Shown: piece by piece, positions 28,381-38,192 of the stretch
Layout: the number at the start of each line of letters is the position of its first letter
How positions within the stretch are numbered: position 1 is the stretch's first letter
DNA from: Streptomyces ossamyceticus
Lineage (GTDB): Bacteria > Actinomycetota > Actinomycetes > Streptomycetales > Streptomycetaceae
DNA: 54,113 nt
Reading direction: 5' to 3'
NCBI RefSeq assembly: GCF_001418475.1
Contig: NZ_LIQX01000194.1
Span: forward strand, 1 to 54,113
The notes under the pieces: generated by a model
What the model was told of the DNA's origin: nothing
The model's database searches: none
The model's input: only the letters and a program-made list of their open reading frames with translations
Program-made: the position numbers and the translations under genes

Positions 28381-29217
28381 ATGGCGAACTACACCGCCGC
28401 CGACGTCAAGAAGCTCCGCGAGCTCACCGGCGCCGGCATGATGGACTGCAAGAAGGCGCTGGACGAGGCCGAGGGCGACGTCGACAAGGCCGTCGAGGCG
28501 CTCCGCATCAAGGGCCAGAAGGGCGTCGCCAAGCGCGAGGGCCGCTCCGCCGAGAACGGCGCCGTGGTCTCCCTCATCGCCGACGACAACACCTCCGGCG
28601 TCCTGGTCGAGCTGAAGTGCGAGACGGACTTCGTCGCCAAGGGTGACAAGTTCCAGGCCGCCGCGAACGCGATCGCCGCGCACGTCGCCGCGACCTCCCC
28701 CGCAGACCTCGAGGCCCTGCTCGCCTCCGAGATCGAGGCCGGCAAGACCGTCCAGGCGTTCGTGGACGAGGCCAACGCCAACCTCGGCGAGAAGATCGTC
28801 CTGGACCGCTTCGCGCAGTTCGCCGACGGTTTCGTCTACGCCTACATGCACCGCACCATGCCCGACCTGCCTCCGCAGATCGGTGTCCTGGTCGAGCTGG
28901 ACAAGGCCGACGCCGACCTGGCCAAGGGTGTCGCCCAGCACATCGCCGCCTTCGCGCCGAAGTACCTCTCCAAGGAGGACGTGCCGGCCGAGGTCGTCGA
29001 GTCCGAGCGCCGCGTCGCCGAGGAGACCACCCGCGCCGAGGGCAAGCCCGAGGCCGCCCTGCCGAAGATCGTCGAGGGTCGCCTCAACGGCTTCTTCAAG
29101 GACGCCACGCTGCTCGGTCAGCCGTACGCGCTCGACAACAAGAAGTCCGTCCAGAAGGTTCTGGACGAGGCCGGTGTCACCTTGAAGCGCTTCACGCGCA
29201 TCAAGGTCGGCATCTGA
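28381..29217 (+). CDS. tsf: Translation elongation factor Ts
   Basis: A 278-residue guanine-nucleotide exchange factor for EF-Tu. N-terminal UBA-like domain with [20 protein letters not shown], then the core with [16 protein letters not shown] (the TDFV motif that contacts EF-Tu), and [13 protein letters not shown] near the end. Length is normal for actinobacteria. ATG at 28381; no strong ribosome site is obvious beyond AGACTCACAGACTC. Confidence 0.98.
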   Translation: MANYTAADVKKLRELTGAGMMDCKKALDEAEGDVDKAVEALRIKGQKGVAKREGRSAENGAVVSLIADDNTSGVLVELKCETDFVAKGDKFQAAANAIAAHVAATSPADLEALLASEIEAGKTVQAFVDEANANLGEKIVLDRFAQFADGFVYAYMHRTMPDLPPQIGVLVELDKADADLAKGVAQHIAAFAPKYLSKEDVPAEVVESERRVAEETTRAEGKPEAALPKIVEGRLNGFFKDATLLGQPYALDNKKSVQKVLDEAGVTLKRFTRIKVGI

Positions 29218-29317
29218 GTCCGTACCGCGACGGACGTCCGGTCCCGATAGGGTCGGAAGCAGTCGTTCGCATACGCCGTCGCACGCGCGCGTGTGACGGA
29301 CGACAGCAGATCTGACG

Positions 29318-29373
29318 AGGAGGCCATTGCCGCGCATGGGATGCGAACATCACCCCACCGGCAATGGCCTTCT
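29318..29373 (+). promoter_or_regulatory. Nested hairpin in the tsf-pyrH gap
   Basis: An outer 15-bp stem (29318-29332 with 29359-29373, one G-U pair) encloses a second small hairpin (CGCAT GGG ATGCG, 29333-29345). It is followed by CTTCG. It may be the tsf terminator, or a folded leader controlling pyrH; another GC palindrome (29277-29298) precedes it. A possible TAGGGT -10 element lies at 29248-29253. Confidence 0.6.
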
Positions 29374-29407
29374 TCGTATGTGCGACACGTAAAGAGGCGA
29401 GATCTCC

Positions 29408-30166
29408 ATGACCACCAAGCCCGAGAAGAGCGACGACGGCAAAGTACACGGCCGGTTTCTGCTGAAGCTGTCCGGAGAGGCGTTCTCCGGGGGCGGTGGC
29501 CTCGGCGTCGACCCGGACGTGGTGCACGCCATCGCCCGGGAGATCGCGGCCGTCGTCCGTGACGGCGCGGAGATCGCGGTCGTCATCGGCGGCGGCAACT
29601 TCTTCCGCGGCGCCGAACTCCAGCAGCGCGGCATGGACCGTGCCCGGTCCGACTACATGGGCATGCTCGGCACGGTCATGAACTGCCTCGCCCTCCAGGA
29701 CTTCCTGGAGAAGGAGGGCATCGACAGCCGGGTCCAGACCGCCATCACCATGGGCCAGGTCGCCGAGCCGTACATCCCGCTGCGTGCCGTGCGCCACCTG
29801 GAGAAGGGCCGCGTGGTCATCTTCGGCGCCGGTATGGGCATGCCGTACTTCTCCACCGACACCACCGCCGCCCAGCGCGCCCTGGAGATCGACGCCCAGG
29901 CGCTGCTGATGGGCAAGAACGGTGTGGACGGGGTCTACGACTCCGACCCCAAGACCAACCCGGACGCGGTCAAGTTCGACTCCCTCGGCTACGGCGAGGT
30001 CATCACCCGCGAACTCAAGGTCGCGGACGCCACCGCCATCACCCTCTGCCGCGACAACAAGCTCCCGATCCTCGTGTTCGAGCTTCTCAAGGAGGGCAAT
30101 ATCGCGCGGGCCGTCAAGGGTGAGAAGATCGGCACTCTCGTGGGTGATCAGGGAAGCCGGGCCTGA
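29408..30166 (+). CDS. pyrH: Uridylate kinase (UMP kinase)
   Basis: A 252-residue hexameric UMP kinase of the amino-acid kinase family, converting UMP and ATP to UDP. Motifs: [36 protein letters not shown]-like [19 protein letters not shown], and [22 protein letters not shown] at 29408 preceded by AGAGGCGAGATCTCC. Its position after tsf is nearly universal in bacteria. Confidence 0.97.
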   Translation: MTTKPEKSDDGKVHGRFLLKLSGEAFSGGGGLGVDPDVVHAIAREIAAVVRDGAEIAVVIGGGNFFRGAELQQRGMDRARSDYMGMLGTVMNCLALQDFLEKEGIDSRVQTAITMGQVAEPYIPLRAVRHLEKGRVVIFGAGMGMPYFSTDTTAAQRALEIDAQALLMGKNGVDGVYDSDPKTNPDAVKFDSLGYGEVITRELKVADATAITLCRDNKLPILVFELLKEGNIARAVKGEKIGTLVGDQGSRA

Positions 30167-30321
30167 CCGGGTCCTTCCCCTGCCCGGGGGACGGAGCCTG
30201 ACCGGGGGATGGACAATGTCCTACCGGTCGGGAACCGTGCAGGAGCAAGACGCGACGCAGCCGGCCGCCGACGTGACCAAGTACAGCAGCCGGGCCTACT
30301 CAAGACACGCAGGAGCAAGTG

Positions 30322-30879
30322 GTGATCGAAGAGACCCTCCTCGAGGCCGAGGAGAAGATGGAGAAGGCCGTCGTCGTCGCCAAGGACGACTTCGCCGCGA
30401 TCCGTACCGGTCGTGCGCACCCGGCGATGTTCAACAAGATCGTGGCCGACTACTACGGCGCGCTGACGCCGATCAACCAGCTGGCTTCGTTCTCCGTGCC
30501 GGAGCCGCGCATGGCGGTCGTGACCCCGTTCGACAAGACCGCGCTGCGCAACATCGAGCAGGCGATCCGCGACTCGGACCTGGGCGTCAACCCGAGCAAT
30601 GACGGCAACATCATCCGTGTGGTGTTCCCCGAGCTCACCGAGGAGCGCCGCCGCGAGTTCATCAAGGTCGCCAAGACCAAGGGCGAGGACGCCAAGGTCT
30701 CGATCCGTTCCGTGCGCCGCAAGGCCAAGGACGCCATCGACAAGCTCGTCAAGGACGGCGAGGTCGGCGAGGACGAGGGCCGCCGTGCGGAGAAGGAGCT
30801 CGACGACACCACCGCGAAGTACGTCGCCCAGGTGGACGAGCTGCTCAAGCACAAGGAAGCCGAGCTCCTCGAGGTCTGA
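30322..30879 (+). CDS. frr: Ribosome recycling factor
   Basis: A 185-residue RRF that splits post-termination ribosomes with EF-G. Start placed at GTG 30322 ([17 protein letters not shown]) as AGGAG at 30311-30315 is six bases upstream; the adjacent GTG at 30319 is too close. Conserved [19 protein letters not shown] and [17 protein letters not shown]. Its stop overlaps the cdsA start (TGATG). Confidence 0.97.
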   Translation: MIEETLLEAEEKMEKAVVVAKDDFAAIRTGRAHPAMFNKIVADYYGALTPINQLASFSVPEPRMAVVTPFDKTALRNIEQAIRDSDLGVNPSNDGNIIRVVFPELTEERRREFIKVAKTKGEDAKVSIRSVRRKAKDAIDKLVKDGEVGEDEGRRAEKELDDTTAKYVAQVDELLKHKEAELLEV

Positions 30880-32006
30880 TGAACGACTCTTCCTGGGGAG
30901 CGCCGCCACAAGCCGGGTACTGGGCGCCGACCGACCGGGGACCTGTCCAGGGGCATGCCCCGGCGGGTCCCCCGTACGATGCGACTGAGGCCCAGCATCC
31001 GATGCAGACTCAGCCCATGCCCATCGTGCCCGACGTACCCGCGCATGGCGGGAACCAGGACGACGACCGGGGGGCCGCTCGGCTGGCCGGTCCCCTGTTC
31101 CGCGACGAGACGCCGTCGGCGCACCCCCATGGGGAGGCGCCGGAGAAGCCGGAGCCCATGTCCGACGCCCCTCAGCCCGCCCCGCAGAAGAAGAGTGCGG
31201 GCCGTGACCTGAGCGCCGCCATAGGGGTCGGTGTCGGGCTCGGCGTGGTCATCGTCGCGTCGCTGTTCATCGTCAAGGCCGTCTTCGTCGGCGTGATAGC
31301 GGTCGCCGTCGTGGTCGGCCTGTGGGAGCTCACCTCGCGCCTGCAGGAACGCAAGGGCATCAAGGCGCCGCTCGTGCCGCTCGCGGTCGGCGGTGCCGCC
31401 ATGGTCGTCGCCGGGTATGTGCGCGGGCCGGAGGGCGCGTGGGTGGCCATGGCGCTGACCGCGCTCGCCGTCCTCGTGTGGCGGATGACGGAACCGCCGG
31501 GGAACTACCTGAAGGACGTCACGGCGGGTGTCTTCGCCGCGTTCTACGTGCCGTTCCTCGCCACGTTCGTCGCGCTGATGCTCACCGCGGACGACGGACC
31601 GCAGCGGGTCCTCACCTTCTTGGTGCTGACGGTGGTCAGCGACACGGGCGCGTACGCCGTCGGCTGGCGCTTCGGCAAGCACAAGCTCGCCCCCCGCATC
31701 AGCCCCGGCAAGACCCGTGAGGGACTGCTCGGCGCGGTCGCCTTCGCCATGGTCGCGGGCGCGCTGCTCATGCAGTTCGTCATCGACGGCGGCACCTGGT
31801 GGCAGGGCCTGCTCCTGGGCCTCGCGGTCGCCGCCAGCGCCACCCTCGGTGACCTCGGCGAGTCGATGATCAAGCGGGACCTCGGCATCAAGGACATGGG
31901 CACGCTGCTGCCGGGCCACGGCGGGATCATGGACCGGCTGGACTCGCTGCTGCCGACCGCCCCGGTGGTCTGGTTGCTGCTGGTGCTGTTCGTGGGCTCC
32001 GGCTGA
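30879..32006 (+). CDS. cdsA: Phosphatidate cytidylyltransferase
   Basis: A 375-residue membrane enzyme making CDP-diacylglycerol, the precursor of phosphatidylglycerol, cardiolipin, PE and PI. The first 110 residues are Pro/Gln/Asp-rich and soluble, an extension typical of streptomycetes; then about eight membrane helices. The signature SMIKRDLGIKDMGTLLPGHG followed by GIMDRLDSL near the C terminus matches the CDS family pattern. ATG at 30879 coupled with frr. Confidence 0.96.
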   Translation: MNDSSWGAPPQAGYWAPTDRGPVQGHAPAGPPYDATEAQHPMQTQPMPIVPDVPAHGGNQDDDRGAARLAGPLFRDETPSAHPHGEAPEKPEPMSDAPQPAPQKKSAGRDLSAAIGVGVGLGVVIVASLFIVKAVFVGVIAVAVVVGLWELTSRLQERKGIKAPLVPLAVGGAAMVVAGYVRGPEGAWVAMALTALAVLVWRMTEPPGNYLKDVTAGVFAAFYVPFLATFVALMLTADDGPQRVLTFLVLTVVSDTGAYAVGWRFGKHKLAPRISPGKTREGLLGAVAFAMVAGALLMQFVIDGGTWWQGLLLGLAVAASATLGDLGESMIKRDLGIKDMGTLLPGHGGIMDRLDSLLPTAPVVWLLLVLFVGSG

Positions 32007-32037
32007 CCGGAACGCCCCACGGGTACGCGGTGTCACG

Positions 32038-32072
32038 CGGGCCCCCGACCTGGACGACAGGGCGGGGGCCCG
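32038..32072 (+). terminator. Terminator hairpin after cdsA
   Basis: A perfect 10-bp stem CGGGCCCCCG (32038-32047) with CGGGGGCCCG (32063-32072) and a 15-base loop, about 30 bases after the cdsA stop. Confidence 0.7.
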
Positions 32073-32175
32073 TCGCCGTTCGGCGTGGGTCAGTGGTGAA
32101 CCGTGGCCCTGGCCGTGGCCGTGGTCGAGTGGGACGATTTTCTCAGGGGGATCACGCCGAAAGGGGGCGGGCTTC

Positions 32176-32625
32176 ATGTCCGACTTCCGTGAATCGATCG
32201 ACATCGACTGCCGCCCGGAGGACGTCTGGGCGTATGTCAGCGACCTCTCCCATCTGCCCGAGTGGCAGGAGAGCGCGGTCGCGAGCGAGCCGCTGGACGC
32301 CGATCCCGTCGGTGTCGGCTCCCGGGTGCGCGTCACCCGGCACTTCGGCCGCCGGAACATTCCGATGACCATGCAGTTCACCGAGTACGAGCCGCCGCGC
32401 GCCTGGAGCCTGGAGGGCATCGACGGCCCCGTCCGCACCCATGTGCACGGGGAGATCACCCCGCTCGATCAGGGCCGCCGCTCCCGGGTCACCGTCGAGG
32501 TCGGCTTCGACGGCCGCGGCATCGGCAAGGTCCTCGTCCCCCTCGTCGTACGGCCCCAGATCCGCAAGGAGCTGCCGCGCAACGAGATGCACCTGAAGGA
32601 CCGTCTGGAGCACGCGTCGGCGTAG
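32176..32625 (+). CDS. SRPBCC family protein (polyketide cyclase/dehydrase-like)
   Basis: A 149-residue START-like/SRPBCC fold protein: MSDFRESIDIDCRPEDVWAY, VSDLSHLPEWQESAV and a C-terminal helix. These proteins bind hydrophobic ligands; no substrate can be inferred. ATG at 32176 with AAGGGGGCGGG upstream. It stands alone between two terminators. Confidence 0.88.
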   Translation: MSDFRESIDIDCRPEDVWAYVSDLSHLPEWQESAVASEPLDADPVGVGSRVRVTRHFGRRNIPMTMQFTEYEPPRAWSLEGIDGPVRTHVHGEITPLDQGRRSRVTVEVGFDGRGIGKVLVPLVVRPQIRKELPRNEMHLKDRLEHASA

Positions 32626-32639
32626 CCGCCGACGGATCG

Positions 32640-32680
32640 GCTCCGGCCCGGTCCCCGTGGTGCGGGGGCCGGGCCGGAGC
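32640..32680. terminator. Long bidirectional terminator hairpin
   Basis: An 18-bp stem (32640-32657 with 32663-32680, one G-U pair) with a five-base loop, between the convergent SRPBCC and subtilase genes. Confidence 0.85.
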
Positions 32681-32764
32681 GTGTGGCGGTGTCGGGCGCT
32701 GGTCGCCGCCCCCTGAGTCACCGCCACTTGACTCACCTCACTCGCCTCAGCTGACTCACTCGCC

Positions 32765-35700
32765 TCACTTGGCGAGCCGGTAGGCGTTGGTGATCGTCTG
32801 GCGCACGGTGTTGCCGCTCTTGTCCTTCAGGTCCACCACGAAGGACACGGCCTTGGCGCTCGCCGGGTGCTTCACGCTGACCGAGCGTGCCCCCTTCGCG
32901 TCGGTCTTCACGGCCAGCGTCCTCCAAGTCCTGCCCCCGTCGAACGAGACCTTCACGGTGAGCGCGGCGACCTGCCCGGCCGCGGCGGCCGCGCCTCTCA
33001 CCTTCAACGGCACCGTGAGGGTGCCGCCCGCAGGGGCGGTCCCGCTCAGGCTCAGCTTCGGTGTGAAACGCACCGCCGACAGCGGCAGCGCCACCGTCCG
33101 GTTCGGAGCCGGCCGCGCCGAGGTGAACGTCCACACCCCGGCGACCTTGGTGCTGGTGGAGGTGTCCGCGGTGGAGCGCTTCGCCTCGACCGTCAGACGG
33201 TACGCGGCGGACGCGGCGGGAACCTCGGCGGTCAGCATGTCCGTCGCCGGGCCCTCGCCGAGGATCCGGCCGCCGGACTCCAGCCGGGCGACACCGCCGG
33301 TGACGGCCGAGAACCCCGGGTGGCCGCTGCTGTCGGTGAACAGCGGGATCATCGCGCTGATGGTGTCGCCGGTCCGCTCGGCGCCCTGTCCGTCGAGTCC
33401 ACCGGGCGGGAGATCGGGGCCGACCACCGCGGTGTTGAACTTCAGCGTCTGGCTGGAGCCCGGCTTGTAGGTGACCCGTTCCTTCCGGTAGATCATGCGC
33501 GCCTCGCTGCGGGCGTCGAGTTGCGTGGCCGTCCAGGACCAGCGCACTCCGGCGGTGCTGAGGTAGTGCGTGGTGGACAGCGGCAGTTTCTGCTGCGACG
33601 GTTCCTGGAGGGGCATGCCGTTCCCGAGCTCGTCCAGCGGCCGGATGTGGACGCGGCCCTTGGCCCCGGTCACGGAGGCGCCGAAGCCGAGCTTCACCTC
33701 GGCGACCTCGGCCCGGGTGACGGTGTGATCGAGGCCGGTGAAGAAGCTGCCCTTACGGTTGAAGGCGAGCCGGTAGTCGACGTTCTTGCCGGCCGCGCCC
33801 GGCCTCTTCCACACGCCGTTGTACTGGGCCCGCAGCGTCGGGGAGGCCGGGCCGAGCGCGGCGGTGCGGATCGGCGGCACTCCGTCGGTGAACCAGGAGT
33901 TGCCCGATCCCAGGGCCTCGTCGTAGTAGCTGACGACGGAGGTGACGAGCTTCGCGGCCTTGTCCGGGGCCTTCACGGCGAGCGGCTTCGCCTTGCGGGA
34001 GTCGAGGGTGACCTTGACGTCCTTCGTCACCTCCAGCACCGGCTGCACGAAGAAGCCCAGCTCGTTGTCCTCGGCGAAGACCTGGCTCTCCAGGTGATAG
34101 GTGCCCTTGCGCAGCCGCTGGACCACTGTGCCGTTCGGGCGGCTCGGCAGTTCCACGTAGCCGCCGTCCCCGTCACGGCGGGTGATCACTGTGGCGTACG
34201 TCTGCGCGTTCGCCCCGTCGGCGTCGATGTGCCGCACGGTGACGTCGTACGACTCCACTTCGCGCTCCACCACCAGACCGGTGCGCACCTCCTGGCCGTC
34301 CCCCGACGCCAGCACGGTGCCGCCGAAGACACCGTCGGCGGTGCCCTTGCGGGTGTCGGCGGTGACGGTGGTCTTCGCGGTGCCGCCGGCCGGAACGGTG
34401 AGCTGGGTGTCCCGGATGGTGAACATGCCGGCGGGGGCGGGGCCGCCCGACGGATTCGTCGCGGCGACGGTCAGTTGCAGGGTGACGGCACGGGTGCCGA
34501 GGTTGCGGTACGCGAGGGTCTTGGCGACCGGCTTGTCGTCGGTGTGCGGCCAGGACTGCAGGCCGAAGCCGAGGGAGCCCGGCTCGGCGGCGACCACGGC
34601 GGTGGAGGCGCGCTTCAGGTCCACCCGGCCCGCGCCCTGCTGATAGGCGTGCAGCCGCGGGTTCGGCTTGGCCGAGCCGGTCAGGACCGTCTTCAGCCGG
34701 GCCCCGCTCCAGTCCGGGTGCTGCTGGAGCAGCAGGGCGGCGGCGCCCGCGACATGTGGGGCGGCCATGGACGTACCGGTCTGGGCGACGTATCCCTCAC
34801 CGGAGGGCTGCTCGCTCTGCGTGGTCAGGGCGGCGGTGATCTCGACACCGGGGCCGCTGATGTCCGGCTTGGGTGTGCCGTCGCGGTTCGGGCCGAGGCT
34901 GGAGAAGTCGCCGAGCTGGTCCTGCTTGTCCACGGCACCGACGGTGAGCGCGGCGGGGGCGCTGCCGGGCGACTGGATGGTGCCGGGTCCGTCGCCGCCC
35001 TTGTTGCCGGCGGACACCAGGAACAGGGCCTTGCCGGAGAGCCGGGCGACGGCGGCCTCCATCGGGTCGAGGCCCGGTTCGTCGCCGCCGCCGAGGCTCA
35101 TGTTGACGATCTGTGCGCCCTGGTCGACGGCCCACTGCATGCCGGCGACGATGCCTGAGATGTCACCGAAGCCGTCGTCGGCCAGGACCTTGCCGTCGAG
35201 CAGTTTCACGTCGGGCGCCACGCCCTTGTAGCGGCCGCCGGACTGTGCGCCGCTGCCGGCGACGATGGAGGCCACATGGGTGCCGTGTCCGAAGCGGTCC
35301 TTGACGTCGGGGGCCCCGCTGAAGTTCTTCTGGGCGATCTCCAGGCCCTTGAGGTCCGGGTGGGTCTGGTCGACACCCGAGTCGAGGATCGCCACCTTGA
35401 CGCCCTTGCCGGTGTAGCCGGACTTCCACATGACGGGCGCGCCGATCTGCGGCACGCTCTCGGCGAGGGTGGCCCGGACCTTGGCGTCCAGCCACACGTG
35501 GGCGAGGGGCCGTTCGGGGGCCGCCGCACCGCCGGTCGCGGGGGCCGGGGAGCGGCCGGTGACGGCCGCCCACAGCGCCGGGGCGTCGGTCTTGGCCGCG
35601 TCGAAGGCCTCGCCGTCGACGGCGGGCAGCGCGCGGCGCTCCCGCACGGCCACGCCCGCGAACCGGTCGCGGGCGGGGGCGGACGGGTTCGCCTTGGCGC

Positions 35701-36178
35701 CGTCGCGCCGGTAGCCGACGATCAGCGGCAGCGTGCCGCGGTGCGCGTCGTCGTACCCGTTCTCGACCAACTGCGCCACATCGAACAGCTGCCGGTCGAG
35801 CAGGCCGTCGGCGATCGGGCGCAGGGCGTCCTGCGGGACTACATAGGTGTGCCCGGCTTCGCGCCGGACCGAGAAGCCGATCTTCTCGCGGCCCTTGCCG
35901 CGGATGAGCTCGATGACCTGACGGTCGGAGCCGACGGCCACACGGTCGCCGGTGATCAAGGTGACGGTCGCGACAGGCTGCGCCCCGGCCGAGGTCCCGG
36001 CCCTGTCCTGTGCGACGCCGCCGACAGCCGACGCCGTTCCCGACGCCACTCCCGGCGCCGATTGTGCTTCCGATGCCGGTGCCGACTGCGCTTTTGACGC
36101 CGTCACCACCCCTGTGACCATGGCCCCGGCCATCACGCCGGCCAGCGCCACCGTCCTCACGCGTCCTACGGACCCCAC
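32765..36178 (-). CDS. Secreted S8 family serine peptidase (subtilase)
   Basis: A 1137-residue extracellular subtilisin-like protease. Signal peptide (VALAGVMAGAMVTGVVTASKA), an inhibitor-type propeptide, then the catalytic domain: Asp in VAILDSGVDQTHPDL (about 270), His in RFGHGTHVASIVAG (about 300) and Ser in TGTSMAAPHVAGAAALLL (about 475), with the oxyanion Asn in SAGNKGG. The last 600 residues are beta-rich repeats of the kind found in large Streptomyces subtilases, probably wall or substrate binding. The frame is intact over the whole length. Promoter not identified; it is monocistronic and convergent with the SRPBCC gene. Confidence 0.95.
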   Translation of the reverse strand: MGSVGRVRTVALAGVMAGAMVTGVVTASKAQSAPASEAQSAPGVASGTASAVGGVAQDRAGTSAGAQPVATVTLITGDRVAVGSDRQVIELIRGKGREKIGFSVRREAGHTYVVPQDALRPIADGLLDRQLFDVAQLVENGYDDAHRGTLPLIVGYRRDGAKANPSAPARDRFAGVAVRERRALPAVDGEAFDAAKTDAPALWAAVTGRSPAPATGGAAAPERPLAHVWLDAKVRATLAESVPQIGAPVMWKSGYTGKGVKVAILDSGVDQTHPDLKGLEIAQKNFSGAPDVKDRFGHGTHVASIVAGSGAQSGGRYKGVAPDVKLLDGKVLADDGFGDISGIVAGMQWAVDQGAQIVNMSLGGGDEPGLDPMEAAVARLSGKALFLVSAGNKGGDGPGTIQSPGSAPAALTVGAVDKQDQLGDFSSLGPNRDGTPKPDISGPGVEITAALTTQSEQPSGEGYVAQTGTSMAAPHVAGAAALLLQQHPDWSGARLKTVLTGSAKPNPRLHAYQQGAGRVDLKRASTAVVAAEPGSLGFGLQSWPHTDDKPVAKTLAYRNLGTRAVTLQLTVAATNPSGGPAPAGMFTIRDTQLTVPAGGTAKTTVTADTRKGTADGVFGGTVLASGDGQEVRTGLVVEREVESYDVTVRHIDADGANAQTYATVITRRDGDGGYVELPSRPNGTVVQRLRKGTYHLESQVFAEDNELGFFVQPVLEVTKDVKVTLDSRKAKPLAVKAPDKAAKLVTSVVSYYDEALGSGNSWFTDGVPPIRTAALGPASPTLRAQYNGVWKRPGAAGKNVDYRLAFNRKGSFFTGLDHTVTRAEVAEVKLGFGASVTGAKGRVHIRPLDELGNGMPLQEPSQQKLPLSTTHYLSTAGVRWSWTATQLDARSEARMIYRKERVTYKPGSSQTLKFNTAVVGPDLPPGGLDGQGAERTGDTISAMIPLFTDSSGHPGFSAVTGGVARLESGGRILGEGPATDMLTAEVPAASAAYRLTVEAKRSTADTSTSTKVAGVWTFTSARPAPNRTVALPLSAVRFTPKLSLSGTAPAGGTLTVPLKVRGAAAAAGQVAALTVKVSFDGGRTWRTLAVKTDAKGARSVSVKHPASAKAVSFVVDLKDKSGNTVRQTITNAYRLAK

Positions 36179-36350
36179 TCGCGTCCCCCCCGTTTCCGTG
36201 TGCGTTCTCCGGTATCACGCGCACAACAGGTGTTCGGTTCTCGGTGAACGCACAACAGTGCGAGGGGGCTGGCGCAGGGGATGGGGTGAGCCGGAGACGT
36301 GCAGGGCCCGAGGGCCGGACCTTCGGCCGCCGGGCACCGGGCACCGGAGA

Positions 36351-36406
36351 TGATCTGCGACACCGGGAGGGGCGTGTCGAGGACCGGCGAGGTCGGACTC
36401 GTCCTC
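36351..36406 (+). pseudogene. Diverged copy of the rlmN promoter and 5' end
   Basis: This 56-base stretch aligns without gaps to 36969-37024 (rlmN): the first 13 bases TGATCTGCGACAC are identical, about 39 of 56 overall, and the GTG at 36374 sits at the same distance (23 bases) as the rlmN ATG. The encoded start VSRTGEVGLV parallels [10 protein letters not shown]. Similarity stops at the end of the neighbouring leftward gene (stop 36407-36409). It looks like a remnant of a duplicated rlmN 5' end. Confidence 0.6.
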
Positions 36407-36862
36407 TCAGGCCTGTGTGAGGCGCCGGTGGACTACCTCGGCGCTCGCGGCGAGGAATTGATCAGCGGCGGTACGGTGCCGGTTCCAACGGCTGGTGAAC
36501 TCGGCTTCGTCCACAGCGCCCCGCCTCCAGTAGCTGCCGAGTTGCTGACCGGCGCTGTTCAGTTCCTGCAGCGCTGAGAGCAGGGCCCGGTCCTTCGAAA
36601 GGATGCGCAGCCGAGCCGACGCCAGCTGGTGAGCTGATACGTCCGAACTACTGACGCGGTCAGCCATGTCGAGGACCCGCTCCTCCCAGACACGGTTGTG
36701 GAAGTCCGAGGACGAGGCTGCTATCAGAGCGCATTGCTCCAGGAGCAGCTCCGAGATGCGAGCCCTGTGTTCAGCGCGCTTCACGAGATGCTGCCCGAGC
36801 AGAGCGATCGCAGCACCGACAACGGTCGCGAACAACGTCCCCCATGCGCCCATGGTGGGCAT
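36407..36862 (-). CDS. Small membrane-anchored hypothetical protein
   Basis: A 151-residue protein beginning [20 protein letters not shown]; the start at 36862 has a GGGGA ribosome site five bases away. One N-terminal membrane helix is followed by a charged, helical region ([38 protein letters not shown]), probably coiled-coil-like and cytoplasmic. I do not recognise a family. Base composition looks somewhat less GC-biased than its neighbours. It sits between two copies of the rlmN 5' end, which suggests insertion there. Confidence 0.7.
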   Translation of the reverse strand: MPTMGAWGTLFATVVGAAIALLGQHLVKRAEHRARISELLLEQCALIAASSSDFHNRVWEERVLDMADRVSSSDVSAHQLASARLRILSKDRALLSALQELNSAGQQLGSYWRRGAVDEAEFTSRWNRHRTAADQFLAASAEVVHRRLTQA

Positions 36863-36991
36863 TGTTCCCCGGCGACTGCTTGGTGCATGCCCCTGAAAGG
36901 GGGCGGCAAGGAGCAGAGACGACCGGCAACGACCACCATGAACGACTCGCCCCCTGGGCCACACCATTTGATCTGCGACACTGGGTGGGTT

Positions 36992-38098
36992 ATGCCGAAG
37001 CCCGGAGAACTCACTTTCGTCGCCCCCCGCGGAGCCAAGAAGCCGCCGCGGCATCTTGCCGATCTCACGCCCGCCGAGCGCAAGGACGCGGTGGCGGCGA
37101 TCGGGGAGAAGCCGTTTCGTGCCAAGCAGCTCTCGCAGCACTACTTCGCGCGGTACGCGCACGCCCCGGAGCAGTGGACCGACATCCCCGCCGGTGCGCG
37201 CACCAAGCTCCAGGAGGCGCTGCTTCCGGAGCTGATGACGGTCGTCCGGCATCTGTCGACCGACCAGGACACCACCCGCAAGACGCTGTGGCGGCTGTTC
37301 GACGGGACGCTCGTCGAGTCCGTGCTGATGCGGTACCCGGACCGGGTCACCATGTGCATCAGCTCGCAGGCCGGGTGCGGGATGAACTGCCCCTTCTGCG
37401 CCACCGGGCAGGCCGGGCTCGACCGGAACCTGTCCACCGCCGAGATCGTCCACCAGATCGTGGACGGGATGCGGGCGCTGCGCGACGGGGAGATCCCCGG
37501 AGGGCCCGCCCGGCTCTCCAACATCGTCTTCATGGGGATGGGCGAGCCGCTCGCCAACTACAACCGCGTCGTCGGCGCCATCCGCCGGCTCACTGACCCC
37601 GAGCCGGACGGGCTCGGGCTCTCGCAGCGCGGGATCACCGTGTCGACGGTCGGGCTGGTGCCGGCCATCCACCGGTTCGCCGACGAGGGCTTCAAGTGCC
37701 GGCTCGCCATCTCGCTGCACGCCCCCGACGACGAGCTGCGCGACACCCTCGTACCGGTCAACACCCGGTGGAAGGTGCGCGAGGTCCTCGACGCCGGATG
37801 GGAGTACACCGCGAGGTCCGGGCGGCGGCTGTCCATCGAGTACGCGCTGATCAGGGACATCAACGACCAGGCCTGGCGTGGTGACCGGCTGGGCCGGCTG
37901 CTCAAGGGCCGACCGGTGCACGTCAACCTCATCCCGCTGAACCCGACGCCCGGCTCGAAGTGGACCGCGTCGCGGCCCGAGGACGAGAAGGCGTTCGTGG
38001 AGGCCATCGCCGCCCACGGGGTGCCGGTGACCGTCCGGGACACCAGGGGTCAGGAGATCGACGGGGCCTGCGGCCAGCTCGCGGCCACCGAGCGGTAG
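36992..38098 (+). CDS. rlmN: Dual-specificity 23S rRNA A2503 / tRNA A37 methyltransferase RlmN
   Basis: A 368-residue radical SAM enzyme adding a methyl at C2 of A2503 in 23S rRNA and A37 of some tRNAs. The radical SAM cluster CGMNCPFC (CxxxCxxC) is present, with [32 protein letters not shown] and the C-terminal catalytic cysteine region ([15 protein letters not shown]). Start at ATG 36992 ([14 protein letters not shown]), as in S. coelicolor. No ribosome site is near; the conserved GACACT hexamer at 36977-36982 would give an almost leaderless message. The in-frame sequence further upstream is antisense to the small gene and is not included. Confidence 0.97.
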   Translation: MPKPGELTFVAPRGAKKPPRHLADLTPAERKDAVAAIGEKPFRAKQLSQHYFARYAHAPEQWTDIPAGARTKLQEALLPELMTVVRHLSTDQDTTRKTLWRLFDGTLVESVLMRYPDRVTMCISSQAGCGMNCPFCATGQAGLDRNLSTAEIVHQIVDGMRALRDGEIPGGPARLSNIVFMGMGEPLANYNRVVGAIRRLTDPEPDGLGLSQRGITVSTVGLVPAIHRFADEGFKCRLAISLHAPDDELRDTLVPVNTRWKVREVLDAGWEYTARSGRRLSIEYALIRDINDQAWRGDRLGRLLKGRPVHVNLIPLNPTPGSKWTASRPEDEKAFVEAIAAHGVPVTVRDTRGQEIDGACGQLAATER

Positions 38099-38122
38099 CC
38101 GAGAGGTAGCCGAGCGGTAGCC
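38090..38122 (+). repeat. Triple 11-bp repeat across the rlmN stop codon
   Basis: GAGCGGTAGCC, GAGAGGTAGCC, GAGCGGTAGCC in tandem. The unit carries TAG; as it is 11 bases long, the three TAGs fall in three different frames, so translation past rlmN is stopped in every frame. Confidence 0.85.
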
Positions 38123-38192
38123 GACGGCCGGGGACGGGCAGGAGTCGGAATCCGGCCACGGGGTAGTGTGACCTTCGTACACATCTTCATAT

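Noticed and set aside
36698..36991. In-frame extension of RlmN upstream
   Set aside because: It is antisense to the small membrane gene and known RlmN proteins start at MPKPGELTF.
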